From Clostridia bacterium (GTDB lineage Bacteria; Bacillota; Clostridia; Christensenellales; Aristaeellaceae), in contig JAFRBK010000033.1 of the NCBI GenBank assembly GCA_017404985.1, positions 1 to 64,000 of the forward strand: a DNA stretch of 64,000 bases, read 5' to 3'. Every line of letters begins with the position of its first letter. Position 1 is the first letter of the stretch. Below the pieces are notes generated by a model. That model did no database searches, was not told the DNA's origin, and worked only from the letters and a program-made list of their open reading frames with translations. Below, piece after piece: positions 7,910 through 16,257 of the stretch. A program made the translations under genes and the position numbers.

Positions 7910-9017
7910 CCAATAAAAACGTGAAACTTAAGCGGCGTACTGCGTGCAGGGCGCTTGGAAGAAGGAGGCAATGACAGAGGGTGAAGAAGACAGGTAATCC
8001 AGACGGTTCTGCACATTGGCCTCGAACTCTGCCTGCGTGCGGGGTGACTGCATTGCGCCGGCATTGCGCTTGATGTCGCTGTTGAGCAGCTCATCCGGAT
8101 TATATTCCGGTGCGTAGGGAGGGAGGTAGAAAAGCTCAATTCGATCCTTGTGTTCCTCCAACCATGCGGTAACCTTCTTTGCGTGGTGAACCCGAAGATT
8201 ATCGAGAACCAGAAAGACTTTCTTCCTGCTGTCCGTGATCAGCCGGGTCATGAAGTCAATCAGCTTATCCGTGTTCATGCTGTCCTTATACAGCATAAAC
8301 CGCAGTTTTCCGCGCTTGGAAATGGCTGACAGCATCTCGATTTTCAGCTTCTGGGCTTCCACTCTGACCACGGGTGTCTGCCCCTTCGGCGCATAGTCTC
8401 GGGCATAGTTGGCCGTGTTCTGGATGTTGGTTTCGTCCCCGAAAAAGATCTCCGCATCCTCTTCCTCAGCCCGCTGTGTGATGCCGGGAAACTCCTGATT
8501 CAGCCACTCTTCGATCTTCTTCTCGTCCTGCTTGTAGGCCCGCTTCACGGGGCGTTGCACCGTAAAGCCCCACCGGGCGAGGTAGTAGCCCAGCGTGGAC
8601 AGTTTGATATCAACCCCGTACTTCTCCTTGATCAGCTGCCGGATATTGTTCCGCGTCCACATGCACTCCTTGAAGCGCATCTGCTCTGGCGTCTTGTCCA
8701 CGATGATCTTCTGAATCTCTTTTTCCTGCTCCGGGGTCAAAACCTTGTTCTTCCCTGCAGGCCTGCCGCGCTTCTTTGGCTTCAGCGCCGCCGCTCCGCC
8801 CGTTTCATACAGCTTCTTGACGTTCGAGACGTGTCCTACACTCACGCCCAGGTCTTTTGCAATTTCCTTGTCCTTCTTGCCGTCCTTCAGCATCCGTATG
8901 ATCGTTTTGCGGAGGTCGTGCTGTCCTTTGGGCCCCATGTTCAAAGCATCGGATTTCAGCTCGTTTTCCACGGAAACATGATAACATACACGATTGTACT
9001 ATTCAAATTTTTATTGG
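7910..9017 (-). mobile_element. IS630-family insertion sequence
   Basis: A complete-looking transposase is bracketed by imperfect inverted repeats: CCAATAAAAACGTGAA at 7910-7925 and, inverted, TTCAAATTTTTATTGG at 9002-9017. The exact ends and the TA target duplication expected of IS630 could not be confirmed by eye. Just outside the right end lies the tail of a UvrD-like helicase gene. Confidence 0.75.
7928..8971 (-). CDS. IS630-family transposase
   Basis: A 347-residue protein with an N-terminal helix-turn-helix region (KEIAKDLGVSVGHVSNVKKLY, then a GRPAGKNK linker) and a C-terminal DDE domain. The catalytic Asp/Glu blocks are visible as EIFFGDETNIQ, FLVLDNLRVHHAK and PEYNPDELLNSD. Length and order match intact IS630/Tc1-like transposases, and no frameshift is seen, so the element may still be active. 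It cuts and pastes DNA at TA dinucleotides in known relatives. Confidence 0.9.
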   Translation of the reverse strand: MENELKSDALNMGPKGQHDLRKTIIRMLKDGKKDKEIAKDLGVSVGHVSNVKKLYETGGAAALKPKKRGRPAGKNKVLTPEQEKEIQKIIVDKTPEQMRFKECMWTRNNIRQLIKEKYGVDIKLSTLGYYLARWGFTVQRPVKRAYKQDEKKIEEWLNQEFPGITQRAEEEDAEIFFGDETNIQNTANYARDYAPKGQTPVVRVEAQKLKIEMLSAISKRGKLRFMLYKDSMNTDKLIDFMTRLITDSRKKVFLVLDNLRVHHAKKVTAWLEEHKDRIELFYLPPYAPEYNPDELLNSDIKRNAGAMQSPRTQAEFEANVQNRLDYLSSSPSVIASFFQAPCTQYAA

Positions 9018-9020
9018 TAA

Positions 9021-9146
9021 GTCAATAACAGAACGGATCCGGCGGAAAGAGATGCGGCCATAGCCGGTGAACGTTGTCTGTTGTACGTCGCCATGACCCG
9101 CGCAAAGAAAAAGGTCATGATATCAGTTTCTGCGTTCTTGGGCTAA
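9021..9146 (+). pseudogene. UvrD/PcrA-type helicase, C-terminal fragment
   Basis: An open frame following the IS630 right end contains ERCLLYVAMTRAKKKVMIS and then a stop at 9144-9146. This is the conserved helicase motif VI of superfamily 1A helicases (Leu-Tyr-Val-Ala-Met-Thr-Arg-Ala). No start or upstream helicase sequence is found left of the IS in this window, so the gene was disrupted and its 5' part lost. Confidence 0.65.
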
Positions 9147-9153
9147 AGTGATA

Positions 9154-10161
9154 TCAGGGCAGAACAACACCCATCAGCTGCAGGTAACCCTTGGGCTGGA
9201 GCAGCGCGGCATTTCTGTACTTCAGCTTGAACGAGTGAAAAGAGGAAGAAAGAGCCATGAGCGCTTTTTCTCCCTGAGCGCGGCGCACAGGCAAGCCTCT
9301 GGCACAAATGCAGAGCGGGAGGATTTGCCAGCGTTTGTCCACCTGTCCTCTGCTTTCCAGCTCTCTGAGCAGGCGCGCGGTGTCTCCGGCCAGGAAGCGG
9401 GTCTGATCACGGGCCTGCATCCGGTTTTGCACCACGCACAGCCCGAGGCTCTCCCCCAGACTCCCGTTCGGATGCAGATCCAGCTCGATTTCCCAGTGGG
9501 TACCCGGCAGCAGACAGCGTGAAAGATTGTTCAGCATTTCCTCATCAAAAGCTTCAAAACCAATGCTGTGAAAGCAGTCTGTCCAGCGGGCCGGCGATTC
9601 TCTCAGGGCCAGGGCTTCGCGTTCTCCGAGGGCGATGCCCAGTCGCAGCGGGCTTCCGTCTCGTTCCGTAAAAAGACCGATGTAATACGGATCCCACCCT
9701 TCCGGCAGGCGGCTCATCAGCTTTTCCAGCTCCCCGATCCGCCAGGCGGCGTCACAGCTTTCCAGCAAAACCGGGATCAGCTCCGTATGACTGTCAAATC
9801 TCAGCCCCCTGGCCGTGCGAAATCTTCCATCCGAACCGATATCCAGCTCCAGTCCCGGAAAGCACATGCCCCGTGGTACACTCCTGAGCCTGTTCAGTAT
9901 TTTACCGGCGCCGCAGGCTGATCCTTCGTCAAAGGGCATTTCTCTCTGAAAATCGCCGTAGACGAGCGACATGTCACATCCGGGTTCTCCAATGAGGGGA
10001 AACTCAAGATAGACGCTCGGAAAAGCTCCGGGAATCGCCGCGCAGCGAAAGACTTCCGTAAGCAGCTTCTCTCGGAATCCCGGCATTGTATACCCGCGTC
10101 CGGTGGAAAATGCCATTGTGAGAAGCATTCTGAATATGACCGTTTGAAGTGCCGGATCCAT
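9154..10161 (-). CDS. Unrecognised RiPP-operon protein, possible modifying enzyme
   Basis: A 335-residue protein starting MDPALQTVIF behind GAAGGAGA, 62 bp after the radical SAM gene and in the same operon. It has no signal peptide, no membrane segment and no clear metal motif. The same pattern recurs through the chain: a strand, a turn with Asp-Gly or similar, a second strand rich in Gly-Leu, then helices. Clear cases are FPGLELDIGSDGRF (101-114), IGLFTERDGSPLRLG (161-175) and WEIELDLHPNGSLGESLG (223-240), with likely ones near 50-70 and 309-333. About five strand-strand-helix units would fit an ABBA-type prenyltransferase barrel, but this is speculation. It could also be a recognition or scaffold protein. 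Confidence 0.7.
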   Translation of the reverse strand: MDPALQTVIFRMLLTMAFSTGRGYTMPGFREKLLTEVFRCAAIPGAFPSVYLEFPLIGEPGCDMSLVYGDFQREMPFDEGSACGAGKILNRLRSVPRGMCFPGLELDIGSDGRFRTARGLRFDSHTELIPVLLESCDAAWRIGELEKLMSRLPEGWDPYYIGLFTERDGSPLRLGIALGEREALALRESPARWTDCFHSIGFEAFDEEMLNNLSRCLLPGTHWEIELDLHPNGSLGESLGLCVVQNRMQARDQTRFLAGDTARLLRELESRGQVDKRWQILPLCICARGLPVRRAQGEKALMALSSSFHSFKLKYRNAALLQPKGYLQLMGVVLP

Positions 10162-10223
10162 TTTCCGTTTCTCCTTCCCCTTTGATCAACTGACCGCGCA
10201 GAACCGGCCGGCTGTTTCAAGCA

Positions 10224-11762
10224 TTAAACCAGTCCCGTCCGCAGCAGCTGCTTCAGGGTTCTGTTCCATGCCTCCTCCCGAAGGATGGCTATCTGGTTCG
10301 CCAGTGAGCCGCCCCTCATAAACCGTTCCCGATCCCCGGCGGAAATGGACGCAAGCACTTCCACCCAGCTGAGAGAAAGCTCTTCATTCATTCCAGGATG
10401 CCAGAGCTCCCCCGCGATATACGGAAGCATTTTCGAAACCACATCCATTTCCCGGCAATTTTCCGAAAAATAGCTGCCGGAGACAGCAAAAGCCCTCTGG
10501 GCACATCCTCCGCCGCACAGCATCGCACTGGCGCAGACCCTGCACCTTGGCAAAGAGGCCACATCCCTGCGATCCCAGAAAAGGCCGTCAACATCCGGCA
10601 CAAATTCCGCGGTTTCAACATCGATATGGCCGATGGCCGCTGCATCGTTTCCGACGATCCGGGTACAGCCGTATACCTTGCCAAATGGATCGATCACATA
10701 TTGTCCGGAATTATGCGCCTTGCAGCGATATGGCCGTGGGCCGGGATATCCTTCCCTGTTCATGATTCGGGAGAGCCGGCGGGAAAGCATGTCATATGGA
10801 GGGGTGTGCATACACGCTTCCTCTCGTGTTAACCCCGCAGCCATAAGGGCATCCACGATTTCCTCCGGAGTCACATTCAGCCCGCTCCCCGGTGGAAGCA
10901 TTACGCCTCTGACCCTGTATTCAAACCTCCGGGGAACCTCCCGCAAACCCCTGGCACGCATGTCCGCGAGGATGGCCCCGATCTGTGGCAGCCGATCCCG
11001 GTCGGTGTTAATCCATAAGCGGGTCTGGATTCCATGGTCATATACCTTTTTCACATTATCCATGATCCGCTCATAGGTAGGAAGGCCATCCCTGTGCCGG
11101 CGGCAACGGTCCGTCAGCCAGCCATAGCCATCCACCGAAACCTGCAGGCACGCAAAAGGCGTGCTGACAATCACATCCAGATACTCCCCGAGATCATATC
11201 CATTTGTGACGGCTTCCACCGGAATATGAAGTGCGGAGCAGCGATCGCAGATACAGCGGACCAGCTTCATGTTTTCCTCCAGCAGCGGTTCGCCGCCGTA
11301 CAGGTTCACCTTCGAAATTGCAATCCCCTGCTCCTGCTTTTTTTGGAGCATTTTAAAAACCGCGTCCACGGTTTCAGGCGGCATCGTCCTGGTCAGCCAG
11401 GCCTCCCCATTTGTCAGCCTGTGGCTTTCAAAGCAGTAGGGGCACCGGAAATTACAATTATAGGTTGGCAGCAAGTGAATATTCAGGTTTTGTCTGCTGA
11501 TACACCGCACGAGCGCCGACAGGAACCGGAGCACATCTGTTTCCTCCCGTTCTCCCATTTCTGTCAGATGGCCGCGCCTTTTCAGCCGCAGTGTGATTTC
11601 CTTTGAAAAATCGGTTCTGCCCTGGGAGAGGGCAGAACCGGTTTGGACAGGAACCACATCAAAGGAGAGGTAAAGTCCATTCACAAGAAGAGCATAGTCC
11701 GGATCAGGCAGGCGGTTCTTGCGAAGGAGGGGATAGGCCCGGGTATATGTGCTTACTCTCAT
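10224..11762 (-). CDS. Radical SAM/SPASM peptide maturase
   Basis: A 512-residue enzyme starting MRVSTYTRAY behind AAGAAGG. The radical SAM [4Fe-4S] motif Cys-x3-Cys-x2-Cys is at 103, 107 and 110 (CNFRCPYC), followed by GGEP at 156-159, which contacts SAM. A C-terminal SPASM domain has Cys at 347, 366, 407, 410, 416, 420 and 436 (LPRCRVCASAMLCGGGC). The roughly 95-residue N-terminal extension could hold the leader-recognition function. Enzymes of this class install C-C, C-S or C-N crosslinks in ribosomal peptides. The Nif11-type precursor 50 bp upstream is the obvious substrate, with Trp, His and Cys in its core as plausible sites. Confidence 0.9.
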   Translation of the reverse strand: MRVSTYTRAYPLLRKNRLPDPDYALLVNGLYLSFDVVPVQTGSALSQGRTDFSKEITLRLKRRGHLTEMGEREETDVLRFLSALVRCISRQNLNIHLLPTYNCNFRCPYCFESHRLTNGEAWLTRTMPPETVDAVFKMLQKKQEQGIAISKVNLYGGEPLLEENMKLVRCICDRCSALHIPVEAVTNGYDLGEYLDVIVSTPFACLQVSVDGYGWLTDRCRRHRDGLPTYERIMDNVKKVYDHGIQTRLWINTDRDRLPQIGAILADMRARGLREVPRRFEYRVRGVMLPPGSGLNVTPEEIVDALMAAGLTREEACMHTPPYDMLSRRLSRIMNREGYPGPRPYRCKAHNSGQYVIDPFGKVYGCTRIVGNDAAAIGHIDVETAEFVPDVDGLFWDRRDVASLPRCRVCASAMLCGGGCAQRAFAVSGSYFSENCREMDVVSKMLPYIAGELWHPGMNEELSLSWVEVLASISAGDRERFMRGGSLANQIAILREEAWNRTLKQLLRTGLV

Positions 11763-11811
11763 TTTACGCCGCCCTTCTTTGGTGTGGATTCAGGGACGAA
11801 CGCCCTGCAAA

Positions 11812-11997
11812 TCAGCCAGAGCAGCCGTGAATTTCCCATCCGCCGCTGACTTTCTCCAGCTGATCCGGCGACAGTTCAACGCGGTTGCCGTCCATGTAGG
11901 CAACAATTTCCTCGCGCGAAAGCTGAAGTCCTCTCTCGGCGGCCATCTTGGCTACCTCGTCCACACTTTTGCCTTCAAGCATCTTCCTCAGATCCAT
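11812..11997 (-). CDS. Nif11-type RiPP precursor with an eight-residue core
   Basis: A 61-residue peptide starting MDLRKMLEGK behind AGGTGG, first gene after a strong promoter. Residues 1-53 form a helical, acidic Nif11-like leader (SVDEVAKMAAERG, then ELSPDQLEKVSGG) ending in Gly-Gly at 52-53. What remains is only WEIHGCSG. The core offers one Trp, one His and one Cys, all chemically attractive targets for the adjacent radical SAM enzyme. No transporter or protease gene is in the operon, so export and leader removal must rely on something elsewhere, or the mature product may stay inside. Confidence 0.85.
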   Translation of the reverse strand: MDLRKMLEGKSVDEVAKMAAERGLQLSREEIVAYMDGNRVELSPDQLEKVSGGWEIHGCSG

Positions 11998-12056
11998 CGT
12001 TTAGCCCACCTTTCTTTCTCATGCCGATTCACTCCGCCATGCATTCGAGCTGATAA

Positions 12057-12086
12057 ATTATACCTTTTATTCTGATTCTATGTCAA
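12057..12086 (-). promoter_or_regulatory. Strong sigma-A promoter of the RiPP operon
   Basis: On the minus strand TTGACA (12086-12081) and TATAAT (12062-12057) are both perfect consensus boxes, 18 bp apart and about 60 bp upstream of the precursor start. Nothing else upstream explains them. Confidence 0.85.
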
Positions 12087-12347
12087 GATTCCTACACAAT
12101 AAAGTAAGAAACTCTGGGTTAGCTGAGGTGCTGGGAACCGTTGCACCGGGGCTCTGCCCCAGACCCCGAGGCTGATCGCTATAGCTCCGGCGGGTCAGAC
12201 CGCCGGCACCATTTACCCCCCTGAAAAAGGTGCGATGCCGTATGGAACCGCACCCGCCGACCAAATGGCGCTCGAGCCGGCCTCACCGGAGCTCTATCCC
12301 CCAACTGATAACGGAATCATATCATGAAGGGGGGATCGTTTCAATCA
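12087..12347. other. Intergenic stretch between the RiPP promoter and an IS3 remnant
   Basis: No gene is seen. The stretch is GC-rich with short local palindromes such as CCGGGGCTCTGCCCCAG and CCGGCGGGTCAGACCGCCGG, which may be decayed repeats or a structured RNA. Confidence 0.4.
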
Positions 12348-12733
12348 TCAGACAGCATTGCAAACCTTCTGGCAGAGATGTTCGAACTGTTTACGGGGCA
12401 CAGTGGCCTGAATCCGGACGATATTGCGGAGAGCCTCGATATACTCAAAGATCAGCGTGTGGGGCCGGGCGTTAGTTTCAATACGGAAGGGGTTCAGCCA
12501 TTCCCGCTTGATCGTGGAGTGGAAGGATTTGATGCAGTCATTGTCACAGGGAACCCCTTATGGCTGAAGCACAGCTGCAGCTTTTTCGTGGGTTTCCGGT
12601 ATGCCCGGGACACATATTGGCTACCGCCATCACTTTGCAGAATCTCTGAAATGAACAAAGGTTTCAAAGAACGCGCCGCGCACAACTCCATTTGTCGGCG
12701 CTTTCTGGGTAAACCGGATGGCAGCCGTGCCAT
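12348..12733 (-). pseudogene. IS3-family transposase remnant, frameshifted
   Basis: Two overlapping minus-strand frames together give the end of an rve-type transposase: SDGGSQYVSRAYRK in one frame, then CDNDCIKSFHSTIKREWL and a C-terminal segment ending FEHLCQKVCNAV in another. The catalytic Asp and Glu regions are recognisable, but the reading frame is broken and the N-terminal half is missing. It marks past insertion upstream of the aldo-keto reductase gene. Confidence 0.75.
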
Positions 12734-12917
12734 ACGCCCCTGCCATCCTTTCTATCTGCCCATTGTGATGTACCGGGGCGCGGGGAACGCCGTCCATGGC
12801 CGACGGTGAAAAACAAATTTCCGGAAACCTGGCAGGAAAAACGACCTTTTGGCAGAAATCTCTGATGACCGGAAAAAGTTCCGGAAGCCACCTGTCAATG
12901 ATTCGGAGGTTTGGCGA

Positions 12918-14009
12918 ATGAGATACCGCATCAGCAAAAAAACCGGCGATAAAATCAGCGAGATCGGTCTGGGCTCGGCCTACATGCCGGAAACCCCGCT
13001 GCCAAAGGCCATTGCCGCCCTGCAAAGGGCTTACGAGGGCGGCATCAACTACTACGACCTGGCGGCGGGCGATGGAAAAGCTTTTCCCATGTTCGGCGAG
13101 GCTTTTGCCGGCGTACGCGGAAAGATCCTGTACCAGATCCACTTCGGAGCGGATTATTCCGGGGGTACATACGGATGGTCCCTGGATCTGGACACCGTCA
13201 AGCGCTCCATCGATATGCAATTGAAGGAACTGCGCACGGACTATATTGACTATGGGTTTATTCACTGCCAGGACGAGCTTGCCGACTGGGAAACCTATCA
13301 GAACAGAGGCATTTTTGCTTATATCCTGCAGCTGAAAAAGCTTGGGGTCGTCCGTCATATAGGGCTGTCCTCCCATACACCCACCGTCATTGAGCGCATT
13401 CTGAATGACGTGGATGTGGATATGCTGATGTTTTCCATCAATCCCGCCTATGATTACGGGCAGGGGGAGTTTGCAAACGGCAGCGCCGACGAACGGGCAG
13501 CCGTTTACCGCCGATGTGAAGCGGAAGGGATCGGTATATCGGTCATGAAGCCCTTCTCCGCGGGACAGCTGCTGGACGCCAGGCAGTCCCCGTTCGGCCA
13601 GGCGCTCACCGCCTACCAGTGCATCCGGTACGCCCTGGACAGACCCGGCGTGCTGACGGTGCTGCCCGGCGCACAGACTGTCGGGGAGATCGAAAAGCTG
13701 CTCGCGTATGAACATCAGCCGGAAGAATCGCTGGATTACTCCATCATCAGCTCCTTCGCCCCACCCCAGGCCAGCGGAAAATGCGTGTACTGCAACCACT
13801 GCAAGCCATGCCCCGTTGGGATCGACATCGGTCTGGTCAATAAGTATTACGATCTGGCAAGGGCTGGGGACAAACTTGCGATACAGCACTACAAGACCCT
13901 GGAAAAGAACGCCAAGGACTGCATCCGGTGCGGTCACTGCGACAGCCGCTGCCCCTTCTCGGTGTGCCAGAGCGAGCGCATGCAGGAGATATGCTCATTG
14001 ATGGGATAA
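12918..14009 (+). CDS. Aldo-keto reductase with C-terminal ferredoxin domain
   Basis: A protein of about 363 residues whose ATG (MRYRISKKTG) sits 9 bp after GGAGG. Residues 1-270 form an aldo-keto reductase barrel: the GINYYDLAAGDG segment holds the usual Asp and Tyr region, and RTDYIDYGFIHCQD the mid-barrel strand. The C-terminus has two [4Fe-4S] motifs, CVYCNHCKPCP and CIRCGHCDSRCP. Such fused enzymes probably pass electrons from ferredoxin-like clusters to the substrate pocket. It heads a run with macrodomain and sirtuin genes. Oxidoreductases do occur beside class-M sirtuins, so a joint role in oxidative stress is plausible but unproven. Confidence 0.9.
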   Translation: MRYRISKKTGDKISEIGLGSAYMPETPLPKAIAALQRAYEGGINYYDLAAGDGKAFPMFGEAFAGVRGKILYQIHFGADYSGGTYGWSLDLDTVKRSIDMQLKELRTDYIDYGFIHCQDELADWETYQNRGIFAYILQLKKLGVVRHIGLSSHTPTVIERILNDVDVDMLMFSINPAYDYGQGEFANGSADERAAVYRRCEAEGIGISVMKPFSAGQLLDARQSPFGQALTAYQCIRYALDRPGVLTVLPGAQTVGEIEKLLAYEHQPEESLDYSIISSFAPPQASGKCVYCNHCKPCPVGIDIGLVNKYYDLARAGDKLAIQHYKTLEKNAKDCIRCGHCDSRCPFSVCQSERMQEICSLMG

Positions 14010-14175
14010 CGGGATGTCTGCCTCCTGCCGGTCACACAGCGCGCCTTTCATATCGATCCCCGAGCAAGAGATGCCGCTGCGCCGCAGGATATCCGCCGCA
14101 TCGGTCCAGTTCATCATCTGCGCTGCCGGAAAGGTCAGCCCGCCCGACATGAGCCGCACAAAAGAGGAAAACACG

Positions 14176-14982
14176 ATGGAAAAAACCATGACACAGGATC
14201 AAATGCTGACCTTTCTGGTGGAGGCCTTCAAAGCCGATTCAGATGGGTACAGGAATCTGGAAACGCCCAGGGATACCGGGGGCAGGCAGCGCCTCCTCCG
14301 CTCTCTGATGAATGTTCGCAGCCCCGGCATCATGCCCGAAAATGTCCTGCGGATACAGGATGCCTACCTGCAGGCCCGGGCAGTGGAAAAGGGGATTATA
14401 TCGCCGGATGATCTCCCGGTACTTCGGGACGGCCTCTCCCTCTGGCAGGGCGACATCACACGGCTTTCGGCGGATGCCATCGTCAATGCCGCCAATTCGC
14501 AAATGCTCGGGTGCTTTGTGCCCATGCATACCTGCATAGACAACTGCATCCACTCCTTTGCGGGCATCCAGCTGCGCGCCGCTTGTCACCGGCAGATGGA
14601 GAAACTGCGGCAGCAGTACGGGCCGGGTTACGAACAGCCGACAGCCGTCCCGATGCTGACGGATGCCTATAATCTGCCTGCGAAGAAGGTGATCCATGTG
14701 GTCGGGCCCATCGTGGAAAACAGGCTGACACCGGCCTTGGAGAAGGCGCTGGCTGAATGCTATACGAATACATTGGATTTGTGCAAGGACAGCGGTCTCA
14801 AAAGCGTGGCCTTCTGCTGCATCTCCACGGGCGTCTTCCGCTTTCCGGGCCGAAGGGCAGCTAAAATCGCGGTGAAAACCGTGCAAGACTGGATGCTGCG
14901 TCATCCGGGGGGCATGGATCGGGTGATCTTCAATGTTTTCAAGGACGAGGACAAAAAATACTATGAACAGGAATTATGCTGA
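14176..14982 (+). CDS. Macrodomain ADP-ribosylhydrolase (zinc-macro type)
   Basis: A 268-residue protein starting MEKTMTQDQM after GAGGAAA. The macrodomain lies roughly at 90-265: a WQGDITRL strand, then AIVNAANSQMLGC, the ADP-ribose loop. The GCFVPMHTCIDNCIHS stretch with clustered Cys and His suits the zinc-containing macrodomain class found beside class-M sirtuins in staphylococci and streptococci. Those enzymes remove the ADP-ribose that the partner sirtuin adds to a lipoylated GcvH-like protein. It overlaps the sirtuin start by 20 bp. No GcvH-L or lipoate ligase gene is present in the window. Confidence 0.88.
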   Translation: MEKTMTQDQMLTFLVEAFKADSDGYRNLETPRDTGGRQRLLRSLMNVRSPGIMPENVLRIQDAYLQARAVEKGIISPDDLPVLRDGLSLWQGDITRLSADAIVNAANSQMLGCFVPMHTCIDNCIHSFAGIQLRAACHRQMEKLRQQYGPGYEQPTAVPMLTDAYNLPAKKVIHVVGPIVENRLTPALEKALAECYTNTLDLCKDSGLKSVAFCCISTGVFRFPGRRAAKIAVKTVQDWMLRHPGGMDRVIFNVFKDEDKKYYEQELC

Positions 14983-15955
14983 GAAGCCCAACGGCTATCT
15001 GGAAACCATTCAGAAAGGGCTGGACGGCGTACGAAGCTTCCGGGAGGGCCTGTCCCGGAGCACAGGATCCCGCGGGGAGCAGATCCAACGACTGAAGAAA
15101 GAGCTGAGCACGGCAGACGCCATCGTCATCGGCGCAGGAGCCGGACTGTCCACCGCAGCGGGTTTTATTTACAACGGCGAACGCTTCATGAGGTATTTTC
15201 CGGATTTCGCGGAGCGGTTCGGGATCACGGATATGTACTCCGGCGGTTTCTATCCGTTCCCGGACGAGGTGACTTACTGGGCATGGTGGAGCAGGAATAT
15301 CTACTGCAACCGTTATGTGGAGCCGCCAAAGCCCGTCTATGAAAATTTGCTGCGGCTCGTTTCCGGCAAGAACTATTTTGTGATCACCACCAATGTGGAC
15401 CACCTGTTCCAGAGAGCGGGCTTTGACAGGGAGCGTCTGTTCTATACTCAGGGGGACTATGGCCTCTTCCAGCAGAAACAGCCAGTCAGGCAGAAGACAT
15501 GGGACAACGAAGCCTGGGTGCTGCAGGCCATTGCCGCGCAGGGCTTTGAAAGGAATCCGGCGGGGGTGTTCGCCCTTCCTGAGAATGGCAGGATCAGCCT
15601 GCAGATTCCAGCCTCATTGATCCCACGGGATCCCGAGGATGGAAGGCCCGTGGTCCCCAATCTGAGGGTGGACGATACCTTTGTGGAAGACGAAGGCTGG
15701 CACAGGGCATCCGCCGCCTATGGGAGCTTCCTCCGGCAGCATGAGGGGAAGCATATTCTGTTTTTTGAGATCGGGGTCGGCGGCAATACGCCGGTGATCA
15801 TCAAGTATCCCTTCTGGCAAATGACACACGACAATCCAAATGCCGTCTACTGCTGCCTGAACATGGGGGAAACCCTCGTGCCCAACGAAATCACGGATTG
15901 GGCCATCACGATCAGCGGCGACGCGTTCCGGGTGATCCAGGATCTGAGCGTATGA
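14963..15955 (+). CDS. Class-M sirtuin (SirTM), protein ADP-ribosyltransferase
   Basis: A protein of about 330 residues starting MNRNYAEKPNG inside the end of the macrodomain gene. The NAD-binding motif GAGAGLSTAAGF is near residue 60 and TTNVDHLFQRAGF near 145. In known SirTM proteins this fold ADP-ribosylates a lipoyl-carrying GcvH-like protein rather than deacetylating, and the adjacent macrodomain reverses it. The tight overlap with its antagonist supports that reading. Its stop overlaps the start of the next gene fragment in an ATGA junction. The carrier protein is missing locally, so the substrate must be encoded elsewhere. Confidence 0.9.
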   Translation: MNRNYAEKPNGYLETIQKGLDGVRSFREGLSRSTGSRGEQIQRLKKELSTADAIVIGAGAGLSTAAGFIYNGERFMRYFPDFAERFGITDMYSGGFYPFPDEVTYWAWWSRNIYCNRYVEPPKPVYENLLRLVSGKNYFVITTNVDHLFQRAGFDRERLFYTQGDYGLFQQKQPVRQKTWDNEAWVLQAIAAQGFERNPAGVFALPENGRISLQIPASLIPRDPEDGRPVVPNLRVDDTFVEDEGWHRASAAYGSFLRQHEGKHILFFEIGVGGNTPVIIKYPFWQMTHDNPNAVYCCLNMGETLVPNEITDWAITISGDAFRVIQDLSV

Positions 15956-16257
15956 TCATCAACACAGGGCAGCGAACGGATATACCCGCTTTTTACGCCG
16001 ACTGGTTCGCGAACCGGCTGCAGGAAGGCTTCGTACTGGTGCGCAATCCCTACGATCCTCAAAGCATTACCCGCTATCGCCTGACGCCCGACATAGTGGA
16101 CTGCATCGGATTTTGTACCAAGAACCCGGAGCCGATGCTGAAATACACGGAGCTGCTGGAGCCCTTTCATCAGTTCTGGTATGTGACCATCACGCCCTAC
16201 GGGACAGAAATCGAGCCGCGTGTGCCGAACAAGATGAAATTGCTGGACAGCTTCTAA
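15952..16257 (+). pseudogene. DUF1848 protein, truncated N-terminal third
   Basis: The ATG overlaps the sirtuin stop (ATGA). The product starts MIINTGQRTDIPAFYADWF, the hallmark of DUF1848 proteins, which are radical-SAM-like and normally about 300 residues. Here the frame ends after 101 residues, and DNA of another gene in reverse orientation follows immediately. The rest of the gene was probably lost by rearrangement. Confidence 0.75.

Noticed and set aside
12630..13937. A 435-codon minus-strand frame over the aldo-keto reductase
   Set aside because: It is a shadow of the reductase and has no motif. Only the IS3 remnant left of 12733 is real on that strand.
13995..14189. A 64-residue minus-strand frame between the reductase and macrodomain genes
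   Set aside because: It has no ribosome site and overlaps both neighbours. It could be a remnant, but nothing supports expression.
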